A stretch of 41,877 bases of DNA from Oscillospiraceae bacterium (GTDB lineage Bacteria; Bacillota; Clostridia; Oscillospirales; Oscillospiraceae): contig JAFXTM010000058.1 in the NCBI GenBank assembly GCA_017535865.1, forward strand, positions 1 through 41,877, written 5' to 3'. The notes below the pieces were generated by a model. The model ran no database searches. It saw only the letters and a list, made by a program, of their open reading frames with translations, and was not told where the DNA came from. Made by a program: the position numbers and the translations under genes. Of the stretch, positions 15,158-23,487 are shown piece after piece. Position 1 is the stretch's first letter. Every line of letters starts with the position of its first letter.

Positions 15158-17136
15158 CATCCTTCACCGGTAAGATCCTGCGCGTGGACCTGGGCACGCG
15201 CAGCGCGGAGGCCCTCAGCGTCCCGCCGGAGGTCTACGAGGCCGTGCTGGCAGGCAAGGGGCTGGAAGCCTGGTATCTCTACACCCATATCCCCGCCGGA
15301 GCGGACCCGCTCGGTCCGGAGAACATCCTCGCCTTCGCGGCCGGCGCGCTCTGCGGCACCGGCGCCTTTCTGACCGGGCGCTGGACGGTCGCCTGCAAAA
15401 GCCCGCTGACCGGCGGCTGGGGCGACGCCAACTGCGGCGGGCTCTTCGCCCCGGCCATCAAGCAGTGTGGCTACGACGCCATCTTCCTCTCGGGGATCGC
15501 GGAGGAGCCGGTCTACCTTTTCTGCGACGGGAAGACCGTGGAGGTACGGGACGCCTCCGCCTATTGGGGCCTGGACGCGACGGAAGCGGAAGCGGCGCTT
15601 CATCGGGATCTTGACGGCGTCTGCCGCAAGAGGCCCTGCATCGCCTGCATCGGCCAGGCCGGGGAGAAGCGCTCGCTCATCTCCGGCATCTGCAACGAGG
15701 GCGGCCGCATCGCCGCACGCAGCGGCGTCGGCGCCGTGATGGGCAGCAAAAAGCTCAAGGCCGTGGTGCTGGCGGGCTCGCTGCCCATGCGCTGCCACGA
15801 CCCCGAAGCCGTCAAGGCGCTCTCGCGGGAGCTGGGCCGCAAGCTTCTGAAAATGACCCTGCCCACAGGGCTCGGCGTCTTCATCGGCGCGGGCGGCAGA
15901 ATGATGGGCCATCTGCCCTATCTGCCGATGGACGGCTCGCTGACGGCTTACATGTTCCGCGAGTGGGGCACCCAGGCGAATACCTCGCTCGCCATCACGA
16001 GCGGAGACGGACCGATACGAAACTGGGGCGGCACGCCGAAGGACGTGCGCCGCATGGACGCGGTCTACAACCCCGAGCACATCAACAAGATCGAGACTGC
16101 CAAGTATCACTGCTATTCCTGTCCGCTCGGCTGCGGCGGCAAGCTCAACATCCGCGGGCGGAAGTACGTCGGATTCGACGAGACGCACAAACCGGAATAC
16201 GAGACCATCGAGGCCTTCGGCCCGCTGCTGATGAACGGGAGCCTGGACTCCATCTACCAGCTCAACGAGCTGCTCAACCGGGCCGGGATGGACACCATCT
16301 CCGCCGGCAACACCGTCGCCTGGGCCATCGAGTGCTTCGAACACGGCATCCTGACGACCGAGCAGACCGACGGGCTGGCGCTGACCTGGGGCAATACGGA
16401 GGCGATCCTCACGCTGGTCAAAAAGATGATCGCGCGCGAGGGCTTCGGCGACGCGCTCGCCGACGGCGTCAAGCGCGCCTCGGAGCGCTTCGGCGGCAGG
16501 GAGTACGCGATGCACATCGGCGGGCAGGAGCCCGGCATGCACGACGCGCGCAACGACCCGCAGCTCGGCGTCCACTTTGTGGCCGAACCCGCGCCGGGCA
16601 AGCATACCGTCGGCATGGGCATCGAATACGGCGCGATGAGTCTCTGCGACATCTGCTCCTGGGCGCCGCCGGCCACGCTGCACCCCAAGGCCCGCGACTT
16701 GGAGGACACGGAGACCATGGCCCTCGTCACCAAGGCCAACGCCTGCTACACCATGCTCGTCGACGGCGCGGGCGGCTGCTATTACGGGCAGATGATGGGC
16801 GTGCACATGTGGAAGCTGGTGGACTACATCAATGCCGCCGAGGGCTGGCACTACGACGGCGACCACTACATGGAGATCGGCGAGCGCATCCAGACCCTGC
16901 GGCAGCTCTTCAACGTCAAGCAGGGCGTCGATCCGGCCTCCTTCAAGCTGCCGAAGCGCATGCTGGGCGAGCCCCCGCTGCCCTCCGGTCCGCTCAAGGG
17001 CGTGACGCTCAGTCAGCACCGCGGGCAGGTGTCCTCACACTGGCGGGCCTTCGGCTGGGACGATCGGACCGGCGTGCCGCTCCCGGAGACGGTGAAAAAG
17101 CTGGGCATCGACAGGCTGACGGAGGTGAGCGTATGA
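15154..17136 (+). CDS. Tungsten-type aldehyde ferredoxin oxidoreductase (AOR family)
   Basis: A 660-residue protein with the AOR order of parts: an N-terminal pterin/iron-sulfur domain ('TGKILRVDLGTRS', 'CKSPLTGGWGDANCGG', 'QCGYDAIFLSG') and the later helical domains. The [4Fe-4S] ligands are visible as Cys320, Cys323 and Cys327 (CYSCPLGC) and a distal Cys542 (GAGGCYYG). The family interconverts aldehydes and carboxylic acids with ferredoxin using a tungsto-bispterin; members acting on other substrates also exist. It is coupled by ATGA overlaps to the genes on both sides. The next genes encode a ferredoxin and a MoaD-like protein, typical AOR partners for electron transfer and pterin cofactor supply. 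The physiological substrate is unknown. Confidence 0.93.
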   Translation: MTSFTGKILRVDLGTRSAEALSVPPEVYEAVLAGKGLEAWYLYTHIPAGADPLGPENILAFAAGALCGTGAFLTGRWTVACKSPLTGGWGDANCGGLFAPAIKQCGYDAIFLSGIAEEPVYLFCDGKTVEVRDASAYWGLDATEAEAALHRDLDGVCRKRPCIACIGQAGEKRSLISGICNEGGRIAARSGVGAVMGSKKLKAVVLAGSLPMRCHDPEAVKALSRELGRKLLKMTLPTGLGVFIGAGGRMMGHLPYLPMDGSLTAYMFREWGTQANTSLAITSGDGPIRNWGGTPKDVRRMDAVYNPEHINKIETAKYHCYSCPLGCGGKLNIRGRKYVGFDETHKPEYETIEAFGPLLMNGSLDSIYQLNELLNRAGMDTISAGNTVAWAIECFEHGILTTEQTDGLALTWGNTEAILTLVKKMIAREGFGDALADGVKRASERFGGREYAMHIGGQEPGMHDARNDPQLGVHFVAEPAPGKHTVGMGIEYGAMSLCDICSWAPPATLHPKARDLEDTETMALVTKANACYTMLVDGAGGCYYGQMMGVHMWKLVDYINAAEGWHYDGDHYMEIGERIQTLRQLFNVKQGVDPASFKLPKRMLGEPPLPSGPLKGVTLSQHRGQVSSHWRAFGWDDRTGVPLPETVKKLGIDRLTEVSV

Positions 17137-17360
17137 CAAAGAAGCATCCGGTCTTCGCGTATTTGCTCTGCGTCAGCTGCGGCATCTGCGCGCAGGCCTG
17201 CCCCGTGTCCGTGCTCGCCATGCGCCGCGAGGGCAAGTCCGGCAAGTACCGCAACGTCTTCCCCGAACTCGTGAAGGAGGGCTGCCTCGGCTGCGGCCAG
17301 TGCGCAAACGCCTGTCCGATGGAGGTCATTCACATGGAGGAGGACGGCGATGCGCGTTAA
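17133..17360 (+). CDS. 2x[4Fe-4S] ferredoxin-like protein
   Basis: A 75-residue protein with two CxxCxxCxxxCP clusters ('CVSCGICAQACP' and 'CLGCGQCANACP'), separated by a basic stretch. Its ATG overlaps the AOR stop (ATGA) and its own stop overlaps the next start by 11 bases. It is the likely electron carrier or small subunit for the AOR. The spacing between clusters is longer than in the smallest clostridial ferredoxins, closer to the polyferredoxin subunits found beside AORs. Confidence 0.93.
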   Translation: MTKKHPVFAYLLCVSCGICAQACPVSVLAMRREGKSGKYRNVFPELVKEGCLGCGQCANACPMEVIHMEEDGDAR

Positions 17361-17583
17361 GATCCTGCCGCCCCACGGCTGCGACCGAAGCGCGCTCGAC
17401 GAGCGCTCCTGGGCCGAGCTCCCGGCGGGGAGCACGGTGCGCGACGCGCTGCGTCTTGTGCGCTGCGGCCCGCTCAAAGCGAAGCTCCTGCTCGTCAGCG
17501 TCAACGGCGAGCGCAGTCCGCTCGACCGCGAGCTGCGAGACGGCGACGTCGTCGGCTTCTTCTTCCCGGTCTCCGGCGGCTGA
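17350..17583 (+). CDS. MoaD/ThiS-like sulfur-carrier protein
   Basis: A 77-residue protein ending in Gly-Gly (FFFPVSGG), the required end for adenylation and thiocarboxylation. 'LPAGSTVRDALRLV' and 'LLLVSVNGE' and 'LRDGDVVGFFFPVSGG' follow the beta-grasp pattern of MoaD. Being the last gene of the AOR operon, it probably supplies sulfur for the dithiolene of the tungsten-pterin cofactor. The ATG lies inside the ferredoxin gene, with GGAGGA just upstream. A 22-bp perfect hairpin terminator starts seven bases past its stop. Confidence 0.88.
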   Translation: MRVKILPPHGCDRSALDERSWAELPAGSTVRDALRLVRCGPLKAKLLLVSVNGERSPLDRELRDGDVVGFFFPVSGG

Positions 17584-17590
17584 GAGACAC

Positions 17591-17637
17591 AGAACAAAAG
17601 GCAGGGCCCCGCTGTGCGGGGCCCTGCCTTTTGTTCT
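17591..17637. terminator. Bidirectional terminator between the MoaD-like and Eis-like genes
   Basis: A perfect 22-bp stem (17591-17612 with 17616-17637) with loop TGT. The A/T-rich outer part (AGAACAAAA / TTTTGTTCT) gives a T-tract on both strands, fitting the two convergent operons. Confidence 0.92.
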
Positions 17638-17655
17638 GCATGGATGCGCCTGTTC

Positions 17656-18840
17656 TCAGAAGAAGGTCGAGATCATGAGGGGCTTGCGATAGAACACGCG
17701 GTCAAAGGGCGCGTCCGGGTGAAAGACCTCTACGCCGTCCATCCAGTCCTTCGCCCCTTCAAAGCCGCACACGCCCGCGATCAGCGCCGAGAAGGCCGGG
17801 ATCGAGAGCGCGGCGTCCGGCTCCCGCTCGCTCCGCTCGACCGAGACGGCGCGGCCGTCGGCAAAGCGGACGGCAAAGACGCCGTCGTTCTGCGGGATCA
17901 GCGCGTCGCGGATGCGCAGACAGAGCGCGCCCTCGCCGCGGTATGCGGCGCGGAGCAGGACCTCCCGCACATTCACGACACGGACCATACCCGCCGGCTC
18001 CAGGGAAAAACGCGCGGCGCCGAGCGACCACTCGTCCAGCAGATAGGGAAGCGCCGGGTCCGAGGGGAGAGAGAACTTCGCGTAGCGGTGGTCGGCGGCG
18101 AGGCTCTTGAACACGCCGAGCAGCGCGTAAAAGCCGGAGCGGTCCGCAAAGCGGAAGCGGCTGCAGACAAGGTTGCGCCCGTCCGGCTCCTGCACGGTGC
18201 GAAACGCGGTATATCCGCGCGGCGCGCCCTGCGCGTCGAAGCAGACGTAGAGGTATTCCTGCGTCGCGAGCGGGTCGAGCTTGTCCAGCCAGTCGTAATC
18301 CGCCTCGCCCCGGATCACCTCCATGTTCCAGCGGCTCTCCCAGGCGCGGTCCACCGCGCGGATCATCTCCCGGAGCGGCTCGTCCTTCCGTGCGAGGCGG
18401 AAGCCGCCCCCGTCCGGGGGCAGGCGCAGCGGCGCAAGCTCCAGCGTGCAGGCAAGCCTTGTGACACAGCTCTCGTAGCCGAAGCGGCGGTAGAAGGCGG
18501 TGGAGAAGGGATAGAGATAGGAGAACGGGACGCCCTCGTCATAGAGCGTCGGGAGCGCCCGGGCAAAGCAGGCGGCGACGCCGCCCCGGTGCCGGTAGGG
18601 CGGGAGCGTGTCGACCGCGCCGACGCCCGCCATCGGGCAGACGCCGCCGTCGAAGCGGATCGAAAAGTACGTGAGCGAGAGCGAGCTCATGAGCTCCCCC
18701 TCCTCCGAGAAGGCGCCCCAATGGCAAATGCGCGCGTCGTCCTCCCCGGCCGGGCCCTTTTCGGGCGAACTCTCAAAGGCGACGGCGAACAGGGCGTTGA
18801 CAGCCGCGCTCTCCGCGGGCAGCGTTTTGCGGACGATCAT
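17656..18840 (-). CDS. Eis-like GNAT N-acetyltransferase with SCP2-type C-terminal domain
   Basis: A 394-residue protein, the usual length of the Eis family. The first GNAT fold shows the acetyl-CoA loop 'VDTLPPYRHRGGVAACF' near 75-90, followed by 'FSYLYPFSTAFYRRFGYE', a hallmark of this family. A second GNAT-like half and an SCP2/sterol-carrier-like end ('LSIPAFSALIAGVCGF') follow. Eis proteins acetylate amines, including aminoglycosides and polyamines or lysines; the substrate here is unknown. The start at 18840 has AAGGAGG and overlaps the DUF624 stop (ATGA), so the two are co-transcribed. Confidence 0.87.
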   Translation of the reverse strand: MIVRKTLPAESAAVNALFAVAFESSPEKGPAGEDDARICHWGAFSEEGELMSSLSLTYFSIRFDGGVCPMAGVGAVDTLPPYRHRGGVAACFARALPTLYDEGVPFSYLYPFSTAFYRRFGYESCVTRLACTLELAPLRLPPDGGGFRLARKDEPLREMIRAVDRAWESRWNMEVIRGEADYDWLDKLDPLATQEYLYVCFDAQGAPRGYTAFRTVQEPDGRNLVCSRFRFADRSGFYALLGVFKSLAADHRYAKFSLPSDPALPYLLDEWSLGAARFSLEPAGMVRVVNVREVLLRAAYRGEGALCLRIRDALIPQNDGVFAVRFADGRAVSVERSEREPDAALSIPAFSALIAGVCGFEGAKDWMDGVEVFHPDAPFDRVFYRKPLMISTFF

Positions 18841-19475
18841 GTCTTTTCCTCCTTCTCCGGTTCCCGATAGGGGGCGAACACTTTTTCAAGCAGCCTGGCG
18901 ATCAGGACGGACGCCGCCGCAAAATAGAGAAACACCCACAGGAAGCCGGCGTATAAAAACAGATAGGGATCCACGAGCAGCAGCGCGAAGGGGAACACGT
19001 TCAGCACCGTGATGACGAGCGTGCGCGGCAGATAGCCGAGGCTCAGAAAGAGGGCGTTCTTCAGCGTCCCGGTCACGCCGTTCTCGAACTGGCTGAGCAG
19101 CGGGAAAGCGAAGCCCGCGGTGAAGAACGTCATCAAAAGCAGCAGGATGAAAGGGACGCGCAGCAGGCGCAGCCAGCCGCCGAGGGCGGTAAAGATGCGC
19201 AGGTCCAGCACCGCGACGACGCCCGCCAGCAAAAGCAGAAGCCACAGCGCCGTCGCGCGGCGGAAGCTCTGCCGGAAGCTGCGGAAAAACAGGGCGAGGA
19301 TCCGCCCTTCCGTCCCGCGGGCGATCCGGAAGGCGACCGTGTCGAGCGCCGTGACTGCCGCCCCGATCGTCACGACGGGCAGACAGCAGAGCAGAAAGAC
19401 GAAGTTCAGCAGCATCAGATCGCCCAGGGTGCTCATGGCGCGCATGAACTTGGAGTCGGGTGAAAACAGCTTCAC
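18837..19475 (-). CDS. DUF624 (YesL-like) membrane protein
   Basis: A 212-residue protein starting with GTG at 19475, chosen for AAGGAGG eight bases upstream. It shows 'LFSPDSKFMRAMSTLGDLM', then about five membrane segments ('LLNFVFLLCCLPVVTIGAAV', 'LWLLLLLAGVVAVL', 'FILLLLMTFFTAGFAFPLL', 'LVITVLNVFPFALLL', 'LYAGFLWVFLYFAAASVLI'). DUF624 proteins are widespread beside sugar ABC transporters and YesMN-type two-component systems, with unknown function. Here the gene is divergent from the GH94 operon, which ends in a YesN-type regulator; a membrane role in sugar uptake or sensing is inference. Confidence 0.85.
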   Translation of the reverse strand: MKLFSPDSKFMRAMSTLGDLMLLNFVFLLCCLPVVTIGAAVTALDTVAFRIARGTEGRILALFFRSFRQSFRRATALWLLLLLAGVVAVLDLRIFTALGGWLRLLRVPFILLLLMTFFTAGFAFPLLSQFENGVTGTLKNALFLSLGYLPRTLVITVLNVFPFALLLVDPYLFLYAGFLWVFLYFAAASVLIARLLEKVFAPYREPEKEEKT

Positions 19476-19521
19476 GGGCGCATCCTCCTTTCCGGTCAGA
19501 TCTGAAAAGATCGACAGGATC

Positions 19522-19550
19522 AGTATAATGCCGAAGGGGAAGCTTTGCAA
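19522..19550 (-). promoter_or_regulatory. Promoter of the DUF624-Eis operon
   Basis: On the minus strand TTGCAA (19550-19545), 17-bp spacer and TATACT (19527-19522), about 47 bp before the GTG start. Confidence 0.65.
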
Positions 19551-19601
19551 GTCTTGCCCCCCAACGGCGCAAGCAGAGTCAAAAAGGGGCAGAAACAGGC
19601 C

Positions 19602-19630
19602 TTTCCCTTTTTGTTTTTTTTCGGTATACT
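19602..19630 (+). promoter_or_regulatory. Possible promoter of the GH94 operon
   Basis: TATACT at 19625-19630 lies 34 bp before the ATG. At 17-bp spacing the -35 (TTTCCC, 19602-19607) is poor, and the spacer is T-rich. A weak -35 fits an activator-dependent promoter, for example one served by the AraC-type response regulator encoded at the end of this operon. Confidence 0.5.
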
Positions 19631-19664
19631 GAAGATGCAAAAATAGGGTCGGGAGGATGCTTCC

Positions 19665-22046
19665 ATGCAGTACGGCCATTTTGACAACGCCCGGCGCGAG
19701 TATGTGATCGACCGGGTGGACCTGCCTGTCTCCTGGACGAACTACATCGGCGTGGGCGACATGTACGGCGTGTTCAACCACACGGCCGGCGGCTATCTCA
19801 TCTACAAGAGCTCGGAGTATCACCGCATCACGCGCTTTCGGCCCAACGGCGTGCCGATGGACGGGCCGGGCCACTATATCTACCTGCGCGACGAGGAGGA
19901 CGGCGACTACTGGTCGGTCTCCTGGCAGCCGGTTGGCAAGCCGAAGGAGCATTACCGCTGCCGCCACGGCCTGAGCTATGTGACCTACGAGAGCGATTAC
20001 GGCGGCGTCACCGCGAGCCAGACGCTCTTCGTCGCGATGGACGACCCGGTCGAGATCTGGGATCTGCGCCTGCGCAACGACAGCGGGCGGGAGCGGCGGC
20101 TCTCCGTGTTTTCCTACCTGGAGTTCAGCTTCCACCAGGTCGCCATGGACAACCAGAACTTTCAGATGAGCCTCTATGCCGCCGGCAGCCGCTGCGTCGA
20201 CGGTGTGATCGAGCATGACCTCTACTACGAGCAGGACGGCTATCAGTTCTTCACCTCCGACTTCACGCCCGACGGCTTTGACTGCCTGCGCGACGCCTTC
20301 ATCGGCCCCTACCGGACCGAACGCGATCCGCTGACTGTGGAGAGCGGGACCTGTCGGGGAAGCTTTGAAAAGGGCGGGAATCACTGCGGCTGCCTGAAAA
20401 AGACGCTGGCGCTCGCCCCCGGCGAGGAGGCGCGGCTGCTGTTCCTGCTCGGTGAGGGCGGCGTCGAGGCCGGAAAGGCCATGCGGGCCAAGTACACGGC
20501 CGCACGCGTCGACGAGGATTTCCGCCGCCTCGCGGCTTTCTGGGAGAAAAAGCTCTCCTGCCTGCAGGTCGAGACCCCGAATGCGGGGCTGGACACCGAG
20601 ATCAATATCTGGAACCTCTATCAGAGCGAGATCAATGTGATGTTCTCGCGCTTCACCTCCTTCATCGAAGTCGGCGGACGGGTGGGGCTCGGCTACCGCG
20701 ATACGGCGCAAGACGCCATGATGGTGCCGCACTCCAACCCGGACAAATGCCGCAGCCGCCTTGTGGAGCTGCTGCGCGCGCTGACGAGGGCGGGCTACGG
20801 TCTGCATCTCTTCGAGCCGCGCTGGTTCGACCCCGTGCAGGAAAAGCCGGGCTTCAAGTCCCCCACCGTCGTGCCGATCCCGGACAAGAGCGAGATCGTC
20901 CACGGCATCCGGGACGCCTGCGCGGACGACGCGCTGTGGCTGGTCTCCTCGGTCGTGCAGTACGTGCGGGAGACCGGGGACTTCGGCTTCATCGACGAGA
21001 CGGTCACCTACGCCGACGGCGGCGAGGGTACTGTCTACGAGCACCTGCAGCGGATCCTGGCCTTCTCGGCGCGCGAGGTCGGCGCAAACGGGATCTGCAA
21101 AGGCCTGCGCGCGGACTGGAACGACTGTCTGAACCTGGGCGGCGGCGAGAGCGCGATGGTGAGCTTCCTGCACCTCTGGGCGCTGGGGAACTTCACGGCG
21201 CTGGCCGAACGCCTCGGCCGGAAGGAGGACGCCGCGTGCTGTCGGAAGCTGGCGGAAAAGGTCCGGGAGACCTGCCGTCATGTGCTCTGGGACGGCAGGT
21301 GGTTCATCCGCGGCATCACCGCCGACGGCAGGAAGATCGGCACGCAGCGCGATGAAGAGGGCAGGGTCCATATGGAGTCCAACACCTGGGCGGTGATCTC
21401 CGGCGCGGCCGACCGCGAGCAGGGTCTGGCCGCGATGGACAGCGTCTACGAGTATCTCTTCACCCCCTACGGGCTGATGCTCAACGCGCCCTGCTACACG
21501 AAGGTGGACGACGGGATCGGCTTTGTCACCCGCGTGTACCCCGGCCTCAAGGAGAACGGCGCGATCTTCAGCCACCCGAACCCCTGGGCCTGGGTGGCGG
21601 AGGCCATGCTGGGCCGCGGCGGCCGGGCGATGGAGCTCTACAACGCGCTCTGCCCGGCGCTTCAGAACGACAGGATCGAGATCCGCCAGTCGGAGCCCTA
21701 CAGCTACTGCCAGTTCGTCGTCGGCCGCGACCACACGGCCTTCGGCCGGGCGCGGCACCCCTTCATGACGGGCTCCTCGGGCTGGGCCTACTACGCGGCG
21801 ACGCAGTATCTGCTCGGCGTGCGGCCGGACTTTGACGGGCTGCGCATCGATCCCTGCGTCCCGGCGGACTGGCGGGAGTTCTCCGTCACGCGCGTCTGGC
21901 GCGGCGCGCACTACGAGATCCACGTCCGCAATCCCGAGGGCGTGGAAAAGGGCGTGCGTTCCCTCCGCGCCGACGGGCGTGAGGTGGACGCGCTGCCGAT
22001 CCTCCCACCGGGCAGCGTCTGCCGGGCGGAGGTCATCATGGGCTGA
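19665..22046 (+). CDS. GH94 glycoside phosphorylase, N,N'-diacetylchitobiose phosphorylase-like
   Basis: A 793-residue GH94 enzyme with the full domain order: N-terminal beta-sandwich (1-270, 'YGHFDNARREYVIDRVDLP'), linker helices, (alpha/alpha)6 barrel (about 320-720) and C-terminal jelly roll. The barrel shows 'GYRDTAQDAMMVPHSNP', 'GYGLHLFEPRWFDP' and 'KGLRADWNDCLNLGGGESA', with DWND at 484-487 holding the general-acid Asp. These blocks match chitobiose phosphorylase better than cellobiose phosphorylase (GFRDQLQD). The predicted reaction is (GlcNAc)2 + phosphate to GlcNAc-1-phosphate + GlcNAc, in the cytosol. No signal peptide is present. The phosphohexomutase 15 bp downstream would process the sugar-1-phosphate. 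Exact specificity is not proven. Confidence 0.88.
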   Translation: MQYGHFDNARREYVIDRVDLPVSWTNYIGVGDMYGVFNHTAGGYLIYKSSEYHRITRFRPNGVPMDGPGHYIYLRDEEDGDYWSVSWQPVGKPKEHYRCRHGLSYVTYESDYGGVTASQTLFVAMDDPVEIWDLRLRNDSGRERRLSVFSYLEFSFHQVAMDNQNFQMSLYAAGSRCVDGVIEHDLYYEQDGYQFFTSDFTPDGFDCLRDAFIGPYRTERDPLTVESGTCRGSFEKGGNHCGCLKKTLALAPGEEARLLFLLGEGGVEAGKAMRAKYTAARVDEDFRRLAAFWEKKLSCLQVETPNAGLDTEINIWNLYQSEINVMFSRFTSFIEVGGRVGLGYRDTAQDAMMVPHSNPDKCRSRLVELLRALTRAGYGLHLFEPRWFDPVQEKPGFKSPTVVPIPDKSEIVHGIRDACADDALWLVSSVVQYVRETGDFGFIDETVTYADGGEGTVYEHLQRILAFSAREVGANGICKGLRADWNDCLNLGGGESAMVSFLHLWALGNFTALAERLGRKEDAACCRKLAEKVRETCRHVLWDGRWFIRGITADGRKIGTQRDEEGRVHMESNTWAVISGAADREQGLAAMDSVYEYLFTPYGLMLNAPCYTKVDDGIGFVTRVYPGLKENGAIFSHPNPWAWVAEAMLGRGGRAMELYNALCPALQNDRIEIRQSEPYSYCQFVVGRDHTAFGRARHPFMTGSSGWAYYAATQYLLGVRPDFDGLRIDPCVPADWREFSVTRVWRGAHYEIHVRNPEGVEKGVRSLRADGREVDALPILPPGSVCRAEVIMG

Positions 22047-22061
22047 ACAGGAGGCGGAAAC

Positions 22062-23471
22062 ATGATCAAATTCGGGACCGGCGGCTGGCGCGCCGTCATT
22101 GCGGAGGACTTCACCAAGGCGAACCTCCGCCTGCTGACGGCGGGGCTTTGCCGTCTGATGGAAAAAGAGGGCCATGCCGGCGCGGAGATCTGCGTGGGCT
22201 ACGACCGGCGCTTTCTCTCCAAGGAGTCGGCGCACTGGATCGCCGAGGTGCTGGCGGGGTACGGCTATCGCACGCTGATGATCAACCGCTCCTCCCCCAC
22301 CCCGCTCATCATGTACGTCGTCAAGACCCGGGAGATGCCCTGCGGCATGATGGTCACTGCCAGCCACAACCCCGCGATCTACAACGGCGTGAAGGTCTTC
22401 ACCGCCGGCGGACGGGACGCGGATCTCACGGTCACGGCGAAGATCGAGGCGGAGATCGCCGCGATCGATCCGGCGAAGATCCCGAGCATCCCCTACGAGC
22501 AGGCGCTGCAGCGCGGTCTTATCCGGGAGGACAACCCCGCGAACGATTATATCGACAGCATCCTCGCGCTGATCGACGCCGAGGCGATCAAGCGGGCGCG
22601 GCTGCGCATCGCGCTCGACCCGATGTACGGCGTCAGCCAGACCTGCCTGCGCACGATCCTGATGACCTGCCGCTGCGACGTGGAGGTCATCCACGACCGC
22701 CACGACACGCTCTTTGGCGGCAAGCTGCCCGCCCCGAACGCCGCCACGCTGATCCCGCTGTCGAACTTCGTGCTCGACCGGGGCTGCGACCTCGGCGTGG
22801 CCACGGACGGCGACGCCGACCGGCTCGGCGTGATCGACGAGCGCGGCGGCTTCATCCACCCCAACACCCTGCTGGTGCTGCTGTATTATTATCTGGTCAA
22901 ATACCGCGGCTGGGAGGGCCCCTGCGTGCGCAACAACTCCACCACCCACCTGCTCGACCGGGTCGCCGAAGGCCTGGGGCAGCGATGCTACGAGGTGCCG
23001 GTCGGCTTCAAATATGTCTCGGCGAAGATGGCCGAGACCGACGCCGTCATCGGCGGCGAGAGCTCCGGCGGCATGGCCGTGCGCGGCCACATCTCCGGCA
23101 AAGACGGCATCTACGCCGCGGCGCTGCTGACCGAGATGCTGGCCGTTACGGGCAAGTCGCTCTCGGCACTCTACCGGGAGATCACGGAGCAGTACGGCGA
23201 GCTCTGCTACCGCGAGGCGGATTTCCGCATGACGCCGGAGCGCAAGGCGGAGCTGCAGAAACAGCTGTTCGGGGACGGGCTCCTGCCCGCCTTTGAGGGG
23301 ATCGAGCGCGTCAGCCGCGAGGACGGCGTCAAGTGCTGGTTCCGGAACGGCGGCTGGGTGATCTGCCGCTTCTCCGGCACGGAGCCGCTGCTGCGCATGG
23401 CGGCGGAGGCGGAGAGCGCGGAGCAGGCGGAGGAATCGATCCGCCGCTGGAGAGAGCTTCTCTCCCTGTAA
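22062..23471 (+). CDS. Alpha-D-phosphohexomutase (PGM/PMM/phosphoacetylglucosamine mutase superfamily)
   Basis: A 469-residue protein with all four superfamily motifs: TASHNP with phosphoserine Ser101, metal loop DGDADR (249-254), sugar loop GGESSGG (331-337) and phosphate loop RFSGTEP (436-442). AGGAGG precedes the ATG. It moves phosphate between C1 and C6 of a hexose. Coupled to the GH94 gene, it most likely converts the released GlcNAc-1-phosphate (or Glc-1-phosphate) to the 6-phosphate for catabolism. The motif GGESSGG does not by itself decide between glucose, mannose and GlcNAc. Confidence 0.92.
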   Translation: MIKFGTGGWRAVIAEDFTKANLRLLTAGLCRLMEKEGHAGAEICVGYDRRFLSKESAHWIAEVLAGYGYRTLMINRSSPTPLIMYVVKTREMPCGMMVTASHNPAIYNGVKVFTAGGRDADLTVTAKIEAEIAAIDPAKIPSIPYEQALQRGLIREDNPANDYIDSILALIDAEAIKRARLRIALDPMYGVSQTCLRTILMTCRCDVEVIHDRHDTLFGGKLPAPNAATLIPLSNFVLDRGCDLGVATDGDADRLGVIDERGGFIHPNTLLVLLYYYLVKYRGWEGPCVRNNSTTHLLDRVAEGLGQRCYEVPVGFKYVSAKMAETDAVIGGESSGGMAVRGHISGKDGIYAAALLTEMLAVTGKSLSALYREITEQYGELCYREADFRMTPERKAELQKQLFGDGLLPAFEGIERVSREDGVKCWFRNGGWVICRFSGTEPLLRMAAEAESAEQAEESIRRWRELLSL

Positions 23472-23487
23472 CGAGGTGAGCTTGAAG

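Noticed and set aside
13130-17019. Two long minus-strand frames opposite the SDR, cyclase-like and AOR genes
   Set aside because: Same shadow pattern; the plus-strand genes carry intact catalytic motifs and ribosome sites.
19665-22046. Assignment as cellobiose phosphorylase
   Set aside because: GYRDTAQDAM and the surrounding blocks resemble chitobiose phosphorylase more than the GFRDQLQD type, though specificity is not proven.
18837-23090. Minus-strand open frame of about 1400 codons across the GH94 and mutase genes
   Set aside because: Only its last 212 codons (18837-19475) have a ribosome site and a recognisable family. The rest is antisense to two clearly conserved genes and reflects the high GC third positions.
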